Positions 5,621 to 6,645 of a DNA stretch of 6,645 bases are shown here, piece by piece (the first letter of the stretch is position 1; each line of letters opens with the position of its first letter). The position numbers were made by a program, and so were the translations under genes. Below the pieces are notes generated by a model. The model was not told the DNA's origin, searched no databases, and saw only the letters and a program-made list of their open reading frames with translations. Source of the DNA: Gammaproteobacteria bacterium (GTDB taxonomy: Bacteria; Pseudomonadota; Gammaproteobacteria; Xanthomonadales; Wenzhouxiangellaceae); contig PWWM01000165.1 in NCBI GenBank assembly GCA_003561495.1, positions 1 to 6,645 of the forward strand, given 5' to 3'.

Positions 5621-6645
5621 TCACTGATTTGGAGCGTCATGCGGGACGCTGGCGGGCCGGGCCAGGTGGGCCGGTCGCAATCCGGTGAGTATTAACACCA
5701 GGCCATAGGCCAGGGCGCCGGCAGAAACACCGATCAATAACCAGCCCAGACGACCACCAACGCCGGCTTCGACCAGAAGCTCGATCTCCGGCATCACGAA
5801 TCTCACCACCGCAACCATGACCAGGCAGGCCAGCAACACCTGGCCAACCCGCCGGGGTGCGATTCGTGGCGCCAGACCCGGTGTTCGCAGGTTGCGCCAG
5901 AGCAGCCCGGCATTGAGCCAGGCCGCAACACTGGATGCCAGCGCCAGTCCGGCATGGGCGCCCGGGTGACTCGCCAGGGTCGCAAATAGCCCTCCGGAGA
6001 AATCACCGCCGACCAGGTGCCAGGTAATGACCAGAATGAAACTGACATTGAGGACCATGTTGACGGCCAGCGCGGTGACGGCGATGCGCACCGGTGTCCT
6101 GGCATCCTGGCGCGAGAAGAACGCCGGGGCCAGGATCTTGACGCCCATGAAGGCCGGCAGACCCAGACAATAGGCCATCAGGGCCAGTGATGACATGCGC
6201 GCCGCCTCGGGCTCGAAGGCGCCGTACTGGAACAAGGTGATGATGATGGGCTCAGCCAGCACCGCCAGACCCGCCGCCGACGGCAAACCAATCACCACGC
6301 CCAGCAGCACGGCCCACTCCAGCGTGGATCTGAATCGGGCCGTATCGCCGGCAGTATGCAACCTGGACAGGGTTGGCAGAATGACCGTGGACAAGGCCAC
6401 ACCAAACAGGCCCAGCGGAAACTCCATCAGCCGATCGGCATAGTACAACCAGGAAATGCTGCCGGCGATCAGAAGCGAGGCGATCAGGGTGTCTAGCAGA
6501 AGGCTGACCTGGGCCACGGAGGACCCGAACAGGGTCGGCACCATCAACTTCATGATGCGCCGGACTCCGGGGTGGTTGAAATCGGGACGCGGGATCGGCA
6601 ACACGCCATGGCGAGCCAGGGCTGGCAGCTGAACCCCCAGTTGCA
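5621..6645 (-). CDS. murJ: MurJ lipid II flippase (MviN family), 5' end missing
   Basis: This is the C-terminal 340 residues of the inner-membrane protein that flips lipid II outward for peptidoglycan synthesis. The frame is open to the window edge; the first full codons read QLGVQLPALARHG, a normal internal MurJ sequence, so the TTG at 6604 is not a start. Highly conserved family stretches are present: FNHPGVRRIMKLMVPTL, then WLYYADRLMEFPLGLFGVAL followed by STVILPTLSR. About eight hydrophobic segments follow one another, which fits helices 7-14 of the 14-helix fold. The tail ends in HDAPNQ with a TGA at 5621-5623. MurJ is often followed by ribF, but here the next gene downstream is the convergent amidotransferase, only five bases away. 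No terminator separates the pair. Identification is very secure; completeness cannot be judged. Confidence 0.95.
   Translation of the reverse strand, partial: QLGVQLPALARHGVLPIPRPDFNHPGVRRIMKLMVPTLFGSSVAQVSLLLDTLIASLLIAGSISWLYYADRLMEFPLGLFGVALSTVILPTLSRLHTAGDTARFRSTLEWAVLLGVVIGLPSAAGLAVLAEPIIITLFQYGAFEPEAARMSSLALMAYCLGLPAFMGVKILAPAFFSRQDARTPVRIAVTALAVNMVLNVSFILVITWHLVGGDFSGGLFATLASHPGAHAGLALASSVAAWLNAGLLWRNLRTPGLAPRIAPRRVGQVLLACLVMVAVVRFVMPEIELLVEAGVGGRLGWLLIGVSAGALAYGLVLILTGLRPAHLARPASVPHDAPNQ

Noticed and set aside
6602..6604. TTG as the start of murJ
   Set aside because: The frame stays open to the window edge and encodes conserved MurJ sequence upstream of this codon, so the gene is cut by the window rather than short.

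Overview
The window looks like chromosomal DNA of a GC-rich gammaproteobacterium. The basis is MurJ, a tandem c4-type dihaem cytochrome c, a NarL-type two-component pair and an aqualysin/proteinase K-type exported protease with a PKD domain. A free-living, respiring relative of the Xanthomonadales/Chromatiales is a reasonable guess, but no marker here fixes the genus. There are no rRNAs, tRNAs, transposases or CRISPR arrays.

Layout: the last 20 codons of an unidentified membrane protein end at 65. A 177-base spacer with several inverted repeats follows. Next come a secreted S8 serine protease (243-1823) ending in a GGGNN repeat; a structured 143-base spacer with a probable terminator right against the next start codon; a soluble double-PAS histidine kinase (1967-3421) overlapping its NarL/FixJ response regulator by ATGA (3418-4047); a spacer with an excellent FNR/Anr-type site; a dihaem cytochrome c (4159-4830); and a class I glutamine amidotransferase (4869-5615). 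On the minus strand, the C-terminal two thirds of the lipid II flippase MurJ (5621-6645) meets the amidotransferase tail to tail and runs off the right edge.

Function: the kinase and regulator are one co-translated signalling unit that senses a cytoplasmic cue through PAS domains. Its targets are unknown; the protease upstream and the cytochrome downstream are natural candidates. The cytochrome is probably a periplasmic electron carrier to a terminal oxidase, and the FNR-like site suggests control by oxygen. The amidotransferase may share the cytochrome transcript, but no biochemical link is visible.

The genes belong to known families, and no clearly new multi-gene system is visible. The most unusual signals are non-coding: the long-range stem plus U-tract just before the kinase start, the helically spaced GGAAC repeats inside it, the FNR-like site at ideal class II spacing, and the competing inverted repeats before the protease.
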